Part shown: positions 5,468-5,655 of the stretch, piece after piece | Layout: every line of letters starts with the position of its first letter | Numbering within the stretch: position 1 is the first letter of the stretch | Assembly: GCA_016214925.1 (NCBI GenBank) | Contig: JACRMO010000087.1 | Span: 1-5,655 of the forward strand | Direction of reading: 5' to 3' | DNA length: 5,655 nucleotides | DNA from: Gammaproteobacteria bacterium | GTDB lineage: Bacteria > Pseudomonadota > Gammaproteobacteria > Thiohalobacterales > Thiohalobacteraceae | Position numbers and translations under genes: made by a program | The notes under the pieces: model-generated | The model's input: only the letters and a program-made list of their open reading frames with translations | The model's database searches: none | Told to the model about the DNA's origin: nothing

Positions 5468-5655
5468 ATGAGTCGTGGTGGTTTGCCGCCGAAACAGGGG
5501 CTCTACGATCCCAATAACGAGCATGATGCGTGCGGCGTCGGGTTTGTCGCCAACATCAAAGGCCGCAAGAGCCACGCGATTGTTCGTCAGGGCCTGACCA
5601 TCCTGGAAAATCTCACCCATCGTGGCGCGGTCGGCGCAGATCCGCTCGCCGGCGA
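5468..5655 (+). CDS. gltB: Glutamate synthase (NADPH) large subunit, N-terminal end (runs off window)
   Basis: GltB with GltD makes two glutamates from glutamine and 2-oxoglutarate, the ammonia-assimilating GOGAT reaction, in the cytoplasm. Only 62 full codons are present. After MSRGGLPPKQGLYDPNNEHD comes A-C-G-V-G-F, in which C22 is the expected catalytic Cys of the class II glutamine amidotransferase domain; family members are processed so that this Cys becomes the mature N-terminus, here after a 21-residue propeptide. Further family blocks are the LTILENLTHRGAVGADPLAG stretch (residues 43-62). This N-terminus separates it from amidotransferases that begin directly with Met-Cys, such as GlmS. 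In Pseudomonas relatives gltB also follows the aroK-aroB-damX cluster, usually with gltD next; gltD would lie beyond this window. It appears to be transcribed from the promoter at 5328-5356. Confidence 0.93.
   Translation, partial: MSRGGLPPKQGLYDPNNEHDACGVGFVANIKGRKSHAIVRQGLTILENLTHRGAVGADPLAG

Noticed and set aside
5417..5620. Minus-strand open frame across the gltB start
   Set aside because: The + strand carries a clear ribosome binding site and glutamate synthase N-terminus; the reverse frame has no recognisable features.

Overview
The window is a stretch of ordinary chromosomal DNA from a GC-rich gammaproteobacterium that carries type IV pili. This rests on the gene order (pilQ, aroK, aroB, a DamX-like gene, then gltB) and on close residue-level resemblance to remembered E. 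coli and Pseudomonas proteins. The genus cannot be fixed from the sequence; a Chromatiales/Ectothiorhodospiraceae-like or Pseudomonas-relative background would fit. All genes lie on the + strand.

Layout: the 3' end of the pilus secretin gene pilQ (1-170); shikimate kinase aroK (212-769); 3-dehydroquinate synthase aroB (849-1940); a dGTPase-like HD phosphohydrolase, dgt family (1970-3145); a small WGR-domain protein (3172-3423); a DamX-like protein made of an ExeA-type AAA ATPase, one membrane segment, a long Pro/Thr/Ala linker and a SPOR domain (3420-5261); a 206-bp intergenic region with a weak terminator and a good sigma70-type promoter; and the 5' end of gltB, the glutamate synthase large subunit (5468 to the window end).

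The genes from aroK to the DamX-like gene are tightly spaced (gaps of 79, 29 and 26 nt, then a 4-nt overlap) and probably form one transcription unit. It joins aromatic precursor synthesis (AroK, AroB), nucleotide metabolism (Dgt) and septal peptidoglycan/cell division (DamX-like). In E. coli the comparable cluster is aroK-aroB-damX-dam; here dgt and the WGR gene sit between aroB and the damX-like gene, and gltB follows where dam would be. gltB appears to start a new unit from its own promoter.

I found no mobile element, CRISPR array, RNA gene or clearly new system. The points most worth checking are a perfect 11-bp hairpin over the aroK start codons followed by a T-run, the TTGA stop/start overlap joining the WGR and DamX-like genes, a perfect 14-bp hairpin and a very AT-rich patch inside the DamX linker, and an 11-bp-period direct repeat in the gltB leader.
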